A DNA stretch of 53,840 bases from Halieaceae bacterium. Its GTDB lineage: Bacteria > Pseudomonadota > Gammaproteobacteria > Pseudomonadales > Halieaceae. Made by a program: the position numbers and the translations under genes. Each line of letters starts with the position of its first letter. The first letter of the stretch is position 1. The stretch spans positions 1 through 53,840 of the forward strand of contig CABYND010000013.1 in NCBI GenBank assembly GCA_902520195.1. Direction: 5' to 3'. Under the pieces are notes generated by a model. It was not told the DNA's origin, searched no databases, and worked only from the letters and a program-made list of their open reading frames with translations. Positions 8,205-15,723 of this stretch are shown here, piece by piece.

Positions 8205-8978
8205 TTAGCGTCGAATTGCGGTTGCCGCAAATGCATAGGTTTCACAAGTCCCCATCGCATTCCACTCGGCTTCCAACTCGGACCCGGTCCAGCTCTCGGC
8301 ACCGGCCGTCATGGCAGCCTCGTCGCTAAAGAGGTCAAGCCAAACAAAATCCGCGTCGTCCTGCTCGAACTGTGGCTCCATGATGTAGTACCCATAGTCT
8401 GCTGCATCACCCTCTTCGAGCCATGCGTCATACTCGGCACGGAAGGTCGCAAAGGTGGCCTGATCAGCGCCTTCGTTCATCTTGCAAAAACTAAAGTTGG
8501 GCATGAAGGAACCGCCTGCAGGCACCGGCTCGAGATTCTTGTCCCAGCCACCGACAGGCTTGAAGGTGAAGACATTCTCGGCCTTGTAAGAGAGTGCACC
8601 GTCGAGCTCAGCGGCCCATGCCTCTTCCTGATTGGCGTTCCAATGCGCCCACCCCGCTTCCCGCGCCTGACTCGAAGGCCAAAGCAGCACCCAGATCACA
8701 TCGAAGTCTTCTGTCTCAAAGTGAGGGGTGAGCACGTTGGCACCCATCATGTCGTAGCCACCGGCGTCGATACGGGCATTCCACCGTGCCACGATGTCGG
8801 CGAACTGCTCTTCTGTGACATCTTCTCCGACATCGTTCCAGATGTAATCGACAATCACATCATTAGCTGGCGCACTGGCTTCGGCAGGCGCCGCCGGCGC
8901 CTCACTGGCAGGCTCCTGACTCTGACCACACCCCACTAAGAGCGCAAAAGATGCAACTACTGCAAATACCATTTTCAT
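8205..8978 (-). CDS. Exported lipoprotein with two tandem similar domains, function unknown
   Basis: The chosen start (ATG at 8978) gives a lipoprotein signal MKMVFAVVASFALLVGC with lipobox LLVGC and lipidated Cys17. It is preceded by a strong ribosome site (AGGGGG). An upstream in-frame start at 9050 would put basic non-signal sequence in front and is rejected. After an Ala/Pro/Glu-rich linker the mature protein has two halves of about 100 residues with matching features. Half one has DYIWNDVGEDVTEEQF, then HFETEDFDVIWVLLWPSS, then WAHWNANQEEAW. Half two has FCKMNEGADQATFATF, then QFEQDDADFVWLDLFSD, then ESWTGSELEAEW. This suggests an internal duplication of an alpha/beta (ferredoxin-like or Dabb-like) domain. 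No catalytic motif is recognised. It is monocistronic with its own terminator. Confidence 0.8.
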   Translation of the reverse strand: MKMVFAVVASFALLVGCGQSQEPASEAPAAPAEASAPANDVIVDYIWNDVGEDVTEEQFADIVARWNARIDAGGYDMMGANVLTPHFETEDFDVIWVLLWPSSQAREAGWAHWNANQEEAWAAELDGALSYKAENVFTFKPVGGWDKNLEPVPAGGSFMPNFSFCKMNEGADQATFATFRAEYDAWLEEGDAADYGYYIMEPQFEQDDADFVWLDLFSDEAAMTAGAESWTGSELEAEWNAMGTCETYAFAATAIRR

Positions 8979-9172
8979 AAAGACCCCCTTTTTTTGTTTG
9001 ACGCGACAAGCGCGGAGCCCGAGTACAACAGCATCGCGCCTTGGTCTCAAGCTTGGGGATGCACCAATTTAGTGCCCGTTTGAGGAGCTTGCGGAGCGGC
9101 GAAACCCACTACGCAATATCTAGCGGCAGGCTCAATCAAGCTGAGATGCGGCCATTAATTACGTCTGGTGCG

Positions 9173-9940
9173 TCACATTTTGGGGTGCTGGCTGACCGTG
9201 CCCCCTTCGACCGCGTACTGCCCAGCGGTGCAGAAACTCGCCTCGTCAGAGGCCAGAAAGACCGCCATGGCGGCGACCTCCTCTACGGTACCCATACGAT
9301 TGAGGGGCGACATCTTGTTACAGGCTTCTTCTACTTCAGGCGCCTGCTCGATGGCAGTCTTTAGAATATTGGTCAACGTTGCGCCGGGGTGGATCGAATT
9401 ACAGCGGATATTGAATCCCTCGTTGGCGCAGTGCACCGCGACAGACTTGGTCAGGCCGACCACGCCCGCCTTAGACGTCGTGTAGGCGACATCGGGTATC
9501 GCCAGATAAGAAGTAGACGACGCCGTATTAATAATAGATCCGCCCGAACCACCCGGGTTATCGCGCATCAGCGATATGGCCGTCTGGCAGCCCAGCATCA
9601 TGCCCAAAAGGTTAATACTCATGAGCTGCTGCCAGGCATCAACCGTGACGGCGGTGATATCCAGACCAGTCACGACACCAGCGTTATTCACAAGAATATC
9701 GAGCCGTCCCTCGTCATCCCGAATCTTCTTCTCAAGCAACTGCCAGCTATCAGCCGAACTGACATCCAGCAGCGCGAAATCAGCGCCGCACTCAGCCGCT
9801 ATACGGGATCCATTGGCCTCATCGACATCAGCAAGAATGACTTGGGCACCCTCAGCACAGAAACGCCTGACCATCCCCTCGCCGATACCCGAGGCTGCTC
9901 CTGTGATCACTGCGACCTTTTTTTGTAATCGATCAGACAT
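9173..9940 (-). CDS. Short-chain dehydrogenase/reductase (SDR family)
   Basis: A 255-residue classical SDR. It has the Rossmann motif TGAASGIG (Thr-Gly-x3-Gly-x-Gly) near the start, an acidic residue after beta-strand 2 (ILADVDEAN) suggesting NAD preference, and NNAG. The catalytic Ser lies in NTASSTSYLAI and Tyr-x3-Lys in YTTSK. The C-terminal CTAGQYAVEGGTVSQHP fits cyclic-alcohol or 3-oxoacyl-type dehydrogenases. The start at 9940 (MSDRLQKKV) matches family length; an ATG nine codons upstream (9967) is possible, and neither has a strong ribosome site. The substrate is unknown. Confidence 0.88.
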   Translation of the reverse strand: MSDRLQKKVAVITGAASGIGEGMVRRFCAEGAQVILADVDEANGSRIAAECGADFALLDVSSADSWQLLEKKIRDDEGRLDILVNNAGVVTGLDITAVTVDAWQQLMSINLLGMMLGCQTAISLMRDNPGGSGGSIINTASSTSYLAIPDVAYTTSKAGVVGLTKSVAVHCANEGFNIRCNSIHPGATLTNILKTAIEQAPEVEEACNKMSPLNRMGTVEEVAAMAVFLASDEASFCTAGQYAVEGGTVSQHPKM

Positions 9941-10143
9941 CCTGCATTCCGCATTAAAGGACTGCATTGGAGACTAACACTCGCGGTTGGACGGTTCAGC
10001 CCCGATAAAGCCGCTACCTTGAAAGAGGTGAATACCGACCGAGCGCGACTCAATGCGCCGACGGCGAAACGCATCGGCGGTTGGAGGTCCGGCTTTTACC
10101 TTCCGCAAAGCCATCCTGCAGTACACTGCTCAAAAGTCATCGC

Positions 10144-10991
10144 ATGAGAGCCACTTTGAGCACTGCATCAGTCGCCACTGTTTATCGCTACCCCGTGAAG
10201 TCCATGATGGGAGAGACGCTGAGCGAAGCAGATATCGGAGAGGCCGGCATACCGGACGATCGCGGCTGGGCGGTTAGGGATGAGCAACGTGGTGGCATCG
10301 GGGGGGAAAGAAAATCCCGCAACTGATGACGCTGGCAGCAAAATCCGGGACTGCGGCACCCCTCATTACCGCCGCCGATGGGAACTCAGCCTTAGCAAGC
10401 TATGAGCGCATTAACGACTGGCTCAGTGGCAAGCTGAATCATCCGGTCACTCTGTGGCCACTGCTCCCTGCCGACCAGCTGAACCATTACCGCCGCGGCG
10501 CGCCCGATACCGAGGATTTTGAGGAGGAGCTGAGGGCAGTATTCGGGCGACTTCCGGATGAACCACTCCCTGATCTCGCGGGATTCGAGGAACTGCTGGA
10601 GTTTGAGTCGCCGCCGGGCACCTATTTTGATGCGTTTCCCATATCCATCATAAGCCAGCAGTCGCTGAACACCATGAATCAGCTAGAGGGTGAATCGCGA
10701 TTTGACGTCCGGCGCTTCAGACCAAACCTATTAGTCGATGTGCCTGGCTCCGATCACCCCTTTCCCGAGCAAGCCTGGGTGGGCAAGACGTTGGCAATCG
10801 GCAGTGTGACGCTGAATATCGACACGACATGCCCCCGTTGCGCTATGACCACATATGGCTTCGATGATCTGCCGCAAGATCCGCAAATCATGCGTAAACT
10901 GGTCGCCAATAGTGAAGGCAACCTGGGGATTTATGCGTCGGTCGTAAAGGTGGGCAAGGTGGCAACCGGTGATCCAGTCACCGTGATGTAG
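10144..10991 (+). pseudogene. MOSC-domain protein gene interrupted by a frameshift in a G7 run
   Basis: The first reading frame (from ATG 10144) encodes the N-terminal beta-barrel start of a MOSC protein (TVYRYPVKSMMGETLSEADIG, then DDRGWAVRDEQRGG). The rest, including the MOSC Cys motif CPRCAMTTYGFD and the end YASVVKVGKVATGDPV, is in the frame ending at 10991. The shift falls at ATC followed by seven Gs and AAAGAAAATCCCG near 10299-10312. One missing base restores the expected Gly-x-Lys-Lys-Ile-Pro-Gln-Leu-Met run. Repaired, it would be about 283 residues, normal for mARC/YcbX-like molybdenum-cofactor proteins that reduce N-hydroxylated compounds. It may be a true pseudogene, phase-variable, or a homopolymer error. 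The moa genes nearby fit a Moco-dependent role. Confidence 0.85.
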
Positions 10992-10995
10992 TACC

Positions 10996-11253
10996 CTAGC
11001 GGCGCCCGTGGTCATCCCAGCGAAGCACCGTTAAGTTCGAGACGCCCAGCAAACGAGCTGCTTCATTGAGCGTATAGCCCTGCTCGATATAGGACTGTAG
11101 CGCTCTCAGGCGCCGCTGATGCGCCAGATCATAGACCTGCGCGGGAGATTTGGTCGCCGGTGAGCTCTCCTCATCTCGACCAGTATGGTCACCTTTGGCG
11201 CGCTTAGCGGGCGGACGGGTTCCAATTGGGTAGTGACTGAATCCGAAGATCAT
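10996..11253 (-). CDS. Small helix-turn-helix protein, function unknown
   Basis: An 85-residue protein whose C-terminal half reads LQSYIEQGYTLNEAARLLGVSNLTVLRWDDHGRR. This is a convincing MerR- or excisionase-like helix-turn-helix in which TLNEAARLLGVS is the first helix and turn and NLTVLRWDDHG the recognition helix. The N-terminal 40 residues are basic and look disordered. It is convergent with the broken MOSC gene (4 bases apart). The start is uncertain and no strong ribosome site was seen. It could be a regulator or a remnant of a mobile-element regulator; no integrase is present. Confidence 0.6.
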   Translation of the reverse strand: MIFGFSHYPIGTRPPAKRAKGDHTGRDEESSPATKSPAQVYDLAHQRRLRALQSYIEQGYTLNEAARLLGVSNLTVLRWDDHGRR

Positions 11254-11258
11254 GAGCG

Positions 11259-11432
11259 ATGCCTGAGGGCGGGTTCACAAGTGGTACCCACCTCAACGTC
11301 CACTGGATCAAACAAAATCTGGACAAAGGACGCTTTGTGCTAGCGCTCAGAGCGCGAAATGGTCAGAAGCCGCTGGTGGTCGCGCACATCAAGCGCACGC
11401 TGCAGCCACGGCAAGATGATGAGCCTGCCTGA
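11259..11432 (+). CDS. Possible small protein of 57 residues
   Basis: An open frame from ATG 11259 encodes MPEGGFTSGTHLNVHWIKQN, continuing with a basic strand-rich part (KGRFVLALRARNG, KPLVVAHIKRTLQ). It is divergent from the small HTH gene, with start codons 5 bases apart, and ends before the degraded gene at 11468. No recognised family and no clear ribosome site. Kept at low confidence because composition is coding-like and it fills an otherwise unexplained stretch. Confidence 0.3.
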   Translation: MPEGGFTSGTHLNVHWIKQNLDKGRFVLALRARNGQKPLVVAHIKRTLQPRQDDEPA

Positions 11433-11467
11433 CACTAGCCACAGCACCGCCCACAAAATAGGCAGCA

Positions 11468-11687
11468 TTATTCGGCCGCGGCGGCTTCCTCTTCATATAC
11501 GGAAACGATCAAATCGCTGACCGCCCAGACCTCTTCTCTGGTCGCCTGAATATCGTTGTTATTCATCTACACCGCCGCATAGATATAGTTCAACGTGCGC
11601 TCAAACCTTTTTGAGCTCACTTTGCGGGTACAAGATAACCACCACCAGGGCGAGGAGACTAGCATTAGCTTTCAGAAACTGGACCAT
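11468..11687 (-). pseudogene. Remnant of a small membrane-anchored protein gene
   Basis: From ATG 11687, preceded by a GAGGA ribosome site with 7-base spacing, the minus strand encodes a hydrophobic segment (MVQFLKANASLLALVVVILYP) and ends at TGA after QSELKKV. One base shift later the frame continues FERTLNYIYAAV, meets an in-frame TAG (11567-11569) and resumes as MNNNDIQATREEVWAVSDLI followed by an acidic tail to TAA at 11468. The pieces join into one plausible 73-residue protein with a single membrane helix, so a frameshift plus a nonsense codon seem to have broken it. The family is not recognised. The rest of 11433-11773 holds nothing else I can identify. Confidence 0.45.
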
Positions 11688-11773
11688 GAGACTGTCCTCA
11701 TGATGTGAATACGCTGAGTGCTATAGAGTCTAAGGATCTTTAAAGTGACAATCTTCGGGACGAGCTTTAGGTT

Positions 11774-11847
11774 TGGAGCGGGTGATGGGAATCGAACCCA
11801 CGTTTAAAGCTTGGGAAGCTCTCGTTCTACCATTGAACTACACCCGC
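11774..11847 (-). tRNA. tRNA-Gly (anticodon CCC)
   Basis: Reading the minus strand, acceptor GCGGGTG pairs with CACCCGC, the D stem is GTTC/GAAC and the anticodon stem AGAGC/GCTTT holds loop TTCCCAA (anticodon CCC). The T arm is GTGGG-TTCGATT-CCCAT, followed by discriminator T and an encoded CCA. Length is 74 with CCA. It decodes GGG. It begins 47 bases after the peroxiredoxin stop on the same strand and may share its transcript; no strong separate promoter is visible. The DNA past its 3' end carries gene debris. Confidence 0.95.
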
Positions 11848-11894
11848 TGTCCGAGCAGAGCTTAACCTCGCTCTCGCGGGCGATCAAAAGCTGC

Positions 11895-12374
11895 CTAGCC
11901 CAGATCCACGGCTTTGAGTGCGGCCAGCAGTTCAGAGTGGTGGTCTTTGGTTTTGAACTTGTCCATGACCGCCTTCAGCTTGCCGTCCTTACCGACGATA
12001 AAGGTCGTGCGCAAAATGCCGTCAAACTCACGGCCCATGAACTTCTTGGGGCCCCACGCACCATACTTATCTGCGATGGCGTGATCTTCATCACTGAGCA
12101 GCTGGAAGTTCAGCTCGTCACGTTCCACAAACTTGGCTAGCTTCTTGACCGGGTCGGGGCTTATTCCCAAAACCACGGTGTTCAGGCCTTTCAGCGCATT
12201 AGCTGAGTCACGCAACCCCTGCGCCTGAATAGTGCAGCCCGGGGTCATCGCCTTGGGGTAGAAGTACACCACCACCGACGATTCACCCTTGAAGTCAGAG
12301 AGGGAGACCGTTTTATCCTCATGATTCTGAAGTGAAAACTTTGGTGCAAGATTGCCGATTTTGGGGAATGCCAT
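11895..12374 (-). CDS. bcp: Thioredoxin-dependent peroxiredoxin, BCP/PrxQ family, single cysteine
   Basis: A 159-residue cytoplasmic peroxidase that reduces H2O2 and organic hydroperoxides. The peroxidatic cysteine is Cys47 in the signature YFYPKAMTPGCTIQAQGLRD. In E. coli BCP the resolving cysteine is five residues later; here that position is Gln52, and Cys47 is the only cysteine in the protein. It must therefore act as a one-cysteine enzyme resolved by an external thiol. The start at 12374 has a good ribosome site (GGAG with 6-base spacing). It stands between the Nudix gene and tRNA-Gly on the same strand. Confidence 0.92.
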   Translation of the reverse strand: MAFPKIGNLAPKFSLQNHEDKTVSLSDFKGESSVVVYFYPKAMTPGCTIQAQGLRDSANALKGLNTVVLGISPDPVKKLAKFVERDELNFQLLSDEDHAIADKYGAWGPKKFMGREFDGILRTTFIVGKDGKLKAVMDKFKTKDHHSELLAALKAVDLG

Positions 12375-12458
12375 GACTGACTCCAGCTAACGTTATTAGG
12401 CTTCTAACATTTACGGGAGCCTGCCAGTCAAGGATCAACCGTGTAGCGAGCGCTTGGC

Positions 12459-12998
12459 TCAGCGCCGGAGATACTCAATCACCGTGTTGCGAACCGGGTA
12501 CTGCCCTGTTTTTCGATCTTCAAGAAACTCTCTGAGAAGCTCCCTAACAGTGGGAAACGCCAACTCGTCCCAGGGGATCTCCTGCTCGGTATAGAGCGCG
12601 CTCTCCAGCGACTCGGGGCCGACACCAAACTCATCGTTCTCAATGCCGCAGCGATAAAACAGATACACCTGGCTGATGTGAGGCACATCAAAGATGCGAT
12701 AGAGCTCGAGATTAACCGCCTTGGCCGCCGCCTCCTCCCAAGTTTCGCGAGCGGCGCCCGCGGCCGAGGTCTCGCCGTTTTCCATAAAGCCAGCGGGCAA
12801 CGTCCATTTCCCGTAGCGCGGCTCGATAGCGCGCTTGCACAGCAAAATACGGTCACCCACCGTGGGCAGACAGCCGACGATCACCTTCGGGTTGACGTAA
12901 TGAATGTGGCCACAGTTTTGGCAGACATGCCGCTCGCGCTCATCGCCCTCGGGGATCTGCAGGGCAACCGGGCCACCGCACAAATTACAAAACTTCAC
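12459..12998 (-). CDS. Nudix hydrolase with N-terminal zinc ribbon
   Basis: A 179-residue protein. It begins with a four-cysteine zinc ribbon, CNLCGGP...CQNCGHIHYVNPKVIVG, as in the NADH-pyrophosphatase-like subgroup. A Nudix box follows near residues 65-90: GFMENGETSAAGAARETWEEA, containing the catalytic REx2EE core; the final Gly of the consensus is Ala. Members hydrolyse nucleoside diphosphate derivatives; the exact substrate is unknown, and it is shorter than NudC. It starts with GTG at 12998, overlapping the moaE stop by four bases (GTGA), so it forms the last gene of a moaC-moaD-moaE-nudix operon. A link to molybdopterin nucleotide chemistry is possible but unproven. Confidence 0.9.
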   Translation of the reverse strand: MKFCNLCGGPVALQIPEGDERERHVCQNCGHIHYVNPKVIVGCLPTVGDRILLCKRAIEPRYGKWTLPAGFMENGETSAAGAARETWEEAAAKAVNLELYRIFDVPHISQVYLFYRCGIENDEFGVGPESLESALYTEQEIPWDELAFPTVRELLREFLEDRKTGQYPVRNTVIEYLRR

Positions 12999-13456
12999 TG
13001 TACGTCCCCCGACTGCCAGCGCGCCCGGCGCTCGGTATCACTATCACGATTCGCCACCCACTGCCCTCCCGCGGGTCCCTGCTCACGCTTCCAAAAAGGT
13101 GCGTCGGTTTTTAGAGTATCCATCATGAGATCACAGGCACTGATCGCTTCACCCCGGTGGTCCGCAACCGCGCCGACCCAGACGATCGTCTCAGACACCG
13201 CCAGCCGACCAAATCGATGCACAATCCGCCAGTTGCTCAGGCCGAAACGCTCGGCCGCCGATTGGCCCAAGTTCTCAAGGACTTTGCGTGCCATTTCCGG
13301 ATAGTGTTCCAGCTCCAGCTCGGTCACCGCATGCGCATCAGAGTGATTGCGGACGTATCCCGTAAAGGTGGCGACTGCGGCGCCTGGACTGTCGCCAACG
13401 AGCTGGGCGTATTCGGCCGCGACGTCAATCGCCTCGCTTTGCAATGACACCGACAC
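12995..13456 (-). CDS. moaE: Molybdopterin synthase catalytic subunit MoaE
   Basis: A 153-residue large subunit of molybdopterin synthase, which converts cyclic pyranopterin monophosphate to molybdopterin using sulfur from MoaD thiocarboxylate. Recognisable MoaE segments are FTGYVRNHSD, LELEHYPEMA, the dimer/active-site stretch WRIVHRFGRLAVSETIVWVGAVADHRGEAISACD and the KTDAPFWKRE lysine motif that contacts the pterin and the MoaD tail. Length matches the family. One base separates its start from the moaD stop, and it overlaps the Nudix gene. Confidence 0.96.
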   Translation of the reverse strand: MSVSLQSEAIDVAAEYAQLVGDSPGAAVATFTGYVRNHSDAHAVTELELEHYPEMARKVLENLGQSAAERFGLSNWRIVHRFGRLAVSETIVWVGAVADHRGEAISACDLMMDTLKTDAPFWKREQGPAGGQWVANRDSDTERRARWQSGDVQ

Positions 13457-13457
13457 G

Positions 13458-13727
13458 CTAACCTCCGGTCATCGGTGGGAAGAAGGCGAGCTCGTCCCCC
13501 TCAGAGACCGCCGCGTCAGTGAACACCACGTTGTGGTTAAGCGCATGCACCAGGTTCGGCTGATTCAGGGCCTCTTTCCATTCCGCACCGCGCTGTGACA
13601 ACAGTGCTTTAATCGCCGCCACATCGATCTGAGCAGAGGCCTCGGAGACGTCCGACAGGTCCAGCTCAAACTCGCTCTCACCCAGCGCCTCACGCAGTGC
13701 TGAAAACAATTTAATCGTGATGCTCAC
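13458..13727 (-). CDS. moaD: Molybdopterin synthase sulfur-carrier subunit MoaD
   Basis: An 89-residue ubiquitin-like sulfur carrier. It starts with GTG at 13727 ([17 protein letters not shown]) inside the end of moaC, a 17-base overlap. The longer open frame upstream is only antisense-like extension over moaC and is rejected. It ends with the diagnostic double glycine (FFPPMTGG) whose C-terminus is adenylated by MoeB and thiocarboxylated. Length is slightly above the usual 80 residues. It acts with MoaE, encoded immediately downstream. Confidence 0.94.
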   Translation of the reverse strand: MSITIKLFSALREALGESEFELDLSDVSEASAQIDVAAIKALLSQRGAEWKEALNQPNLVHALNHNVVFTDAAVSEGDELAFFPPMTGG

Positions 13728-14208
13728 GCTGCCACTCGCCGCTCGCCCCGCCTGCTTTGTGAACAAGCCGGGTCTGCTCAATCGACATGCCGCGGTCCAT
13801 CGCCTTGCACATGTCATACAACGTCAATGCCGCGATAGAGGCCGCGGTCAGCGCCTCCATCTCCACACCGGTTTGGCCCGTCACTTTGCAGGTTGCCTCA
13901 ATCCGCACACCGGGAAGACCCTCGTCGGGCAACAAATCGATCTTGACCGAGGACAAAGGCAGCGGGTGACAGAGCGGAATCAGCTCCGAGCACTTTTTGG
14001 CGGCCTGAATGCCGGCGACACGCGCTACCGCTAACACATCGCCCTTGGGGCTATCACCGCCCACAATGGCATTCAAGGTCGCGCCCTGCATGCGCACGCA
14101 GGAGGTGGCCGTGGCCTCCCGTGCGGTCACCGCTTTTTCGCTGACGTCGACAATGTGCGCCCGACCAGCATCGTCAAGATGCGTCAGGCGATCTGAGTTC
14201 TCAGGCAT
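13711..14208 (-). CDS. moaC: Cyclic pyranopterin monophosphate synthase MoaC
   Basis: A 165-residue enzyme that, with MoaA, makes cyclic pyranopterin monophosphate, the first step of molybdenum cofactor synthesis. Family stretches are [45 protein letters not shown] (the catalytic HPL region), the [22 protein letters not shown] helix and a Lys-rich end. It heads the moaCDE-nudix operon and is divergent from the MFS transporter gene, so its promoter must lie in the 82-base gap at 14209-14290. moaA and the later Moco genes are not in this window. Confidence 0.96.
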   Translation of the reverse strand: MPENSDRLTHLDDAGRAHIVDVSEKAVTAREATATSCVRMQGATLNAIVGGDSPKGDVLAVARVAGIQAAKKCSELIPLCHPLPLSSVKIDLLPDEGLPGVRIEATCKVTGQTGVEMEALTAASIAALTLYDMCKAMDRGMSIEQTRLVHKAGGASGEWQREHHD

Positions 14209-14290
14209 GGGCCAATGCTAACACTCCGGTGCGGTAAACGGCATAAGCTGGCATGATGCCCCCCTCCAACGCTTGACCTCCGGACACCGC

Positions 14291-15586
14291 ATGGCCAACG
14301 ATCAGACCTCAGCACTGAGTATCCGTTACCGCTGGGCGGTGCTAGTGATGCTGACGCTGGTTTACACCTTCAATTTTATTGATCGCCAGATCCTCGTGAT
14401 TCTGCAAGAGCCGATCAAAGCCGATTTGGGGCTCAGTGATGCACAGCTGGGCTTACTGACCGGCTTCAGCTTCGCGCTGGTCTATGTCACCACGGGTATT
14501 CCGATCGCCTGGCTGGCCGATCGCAGTAACCGACGCAATATTGTCGCCACATCGCTGGCATTTTGGTCATTCATGACGGCCATTTCAGGCCTGGTTCAGA
14601 ATTTCGGCCAGTTGCTGGCGGCGCGATTGGGCGTCGGCGTAGGCGAAGCCGGCGGCTCCCCGCCCTCACACTCCATGATCAGCGACTACTTTCCACCCGG
14701 CAGCCGCGGTACTGCGTTGTCCTTTTACAGTATGGGGATCTATATCGGTGTGCTGTTCGGCTTCGCCGCAGGCGGCTGGATCGCCGAGAATTTTGGCTGG
14801 CGCAATGCTTTTTTCATGATCGGTATCCCCGGCATTCTCTACGCGCTCGCTGTGCTCTGGGTCGTCAAGGAGCCCAAGCGCGGCCAGTTCGATGTGGGTG
14901 GCACGCCACCTAAATCCAGCTTGAGTGAGACCATGAACTGCCTGCGCGGCCGACCTACCTTCTGGTGGATCTCAATAGGCTGCGCCTTCACCGCGTTTGT
15001 GTCATACGGTAACGGCAATTTCATGCCCTCTCTCCTGATGCGTAACCACGGCCTCTCACTGGCCGAGGTGGGCGCCATTCTCGGTTTGATATCCGGCTTG
15101 TCAGGCGCCACCGGCACCTTCCTCGGCGGGTTTCTGGCTGACCGCCTCGGGGTTAGAGATATCCGCTGGTATGTTTGGATACCCATGCTCGGCGGACTGA
15201 CCGCGATGATCCCGGCGTATTACACGCTGCTGGGTGAGAACACGACGCTCATTATCGCTGCGATGGTTCCATCCCAAATTCTGGGTGCGCTGTATCTCGG
15301 ACCCTGCATTGCCACCTGTCACAACCTGGTCTCCCCCGGCATGCGCGCCATGGCCTCCGCTATCTTGTACTTTGTGCTGAACATCATTGGCCTTGGGTTG
15401 GGGCCCTTAACCGTCGGTATCTTGAGCGATGCCTTTGCGAACACTTTTGGGGAAAACAACCTGCGCTACGCCATGGCCACCACCCTCACCATCAGCCTGA
15501 TAGGTGCCTTCTTTTTATCGATAGGTGTGCGCAGTCTGAAACGGGATCTGGAGACCAATCGGCAGGCGCTTACTGGCGCAGAATAA
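14291..15586 (+). CDS. MFS transporter (spinster-like/organic-anion type)
   Basis: A membrane protein of 431 residues with about 12 transmembrane helices. The first helix ends in NFIDRQILVILQEPIKADLGLSD, typical of the spinster-like MFS branch common in sphingomonads and marine Proteobacteria. The MFS signature after helix 2 reads GIPIAWLADRSNRRNIV. The ATG at 14291 is chosen over an in-frame TTG at 14273. The substrate is unknown; homologous genes often sit beside catabolic oxidoreductases, as here with the alcohol dehydrogenase 137 bases downstream. Confidence 0.9.
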   Translation: MANDQTSALSIRYRWAVLVMLTLVYTFNFIDRQILVILQEPIKADLGLSDAQLGLLTGFSFALVYVTTGIPIAWLADRSNRRNIVATSLAFWSFMTAISGLVQNFGQLLAARLGVGVGEAGGSPPSHSMISDYFPPGSRGTALSFYSMGIYIGVLFGFAAGGWIAENFGWRNAFFMIGIPGILYALAVLWVVKEPKRGQFDVGGTPPKSSLSETMNCLRGRPTFWWISIGCAFTAFVSYGNGNFMPSLLMRNHGLSLAEVGAILGLISGLSGATGTFLGGFLADRLGVRDIRWYVWIPMLGGLTAMIPAYYTLLGENTTLIIAAMVPSQILGALYLGPCIATCHNLVSPGMRAMASAILYFVLNIIGLGLGPLTVGILSDAFANTFGENNLRYAMATTLTISLIGAFFLSIGVRSLKRDLETNRQALTGAE

Positions 15587-15723
15587 AGCATCTAGAAGCG
15601 GTTACCCGGGCATATGACCCGCCATCGCGGATCCGGATGACAGTGCAGACGAGCGTGCCAGTTCAACTTACACTGTGACGCCGTAAGCCGATCATAGAAC
15701 ACATCAGAAGAGAGGCCATCACC

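Noticed and set aside
11811..12140. A plus-strand ORF over the tRNA-Gly and peroxiredoxin genes
   Set aside because: It begins inside the tRNA gene and is antisense to the bcp gene.
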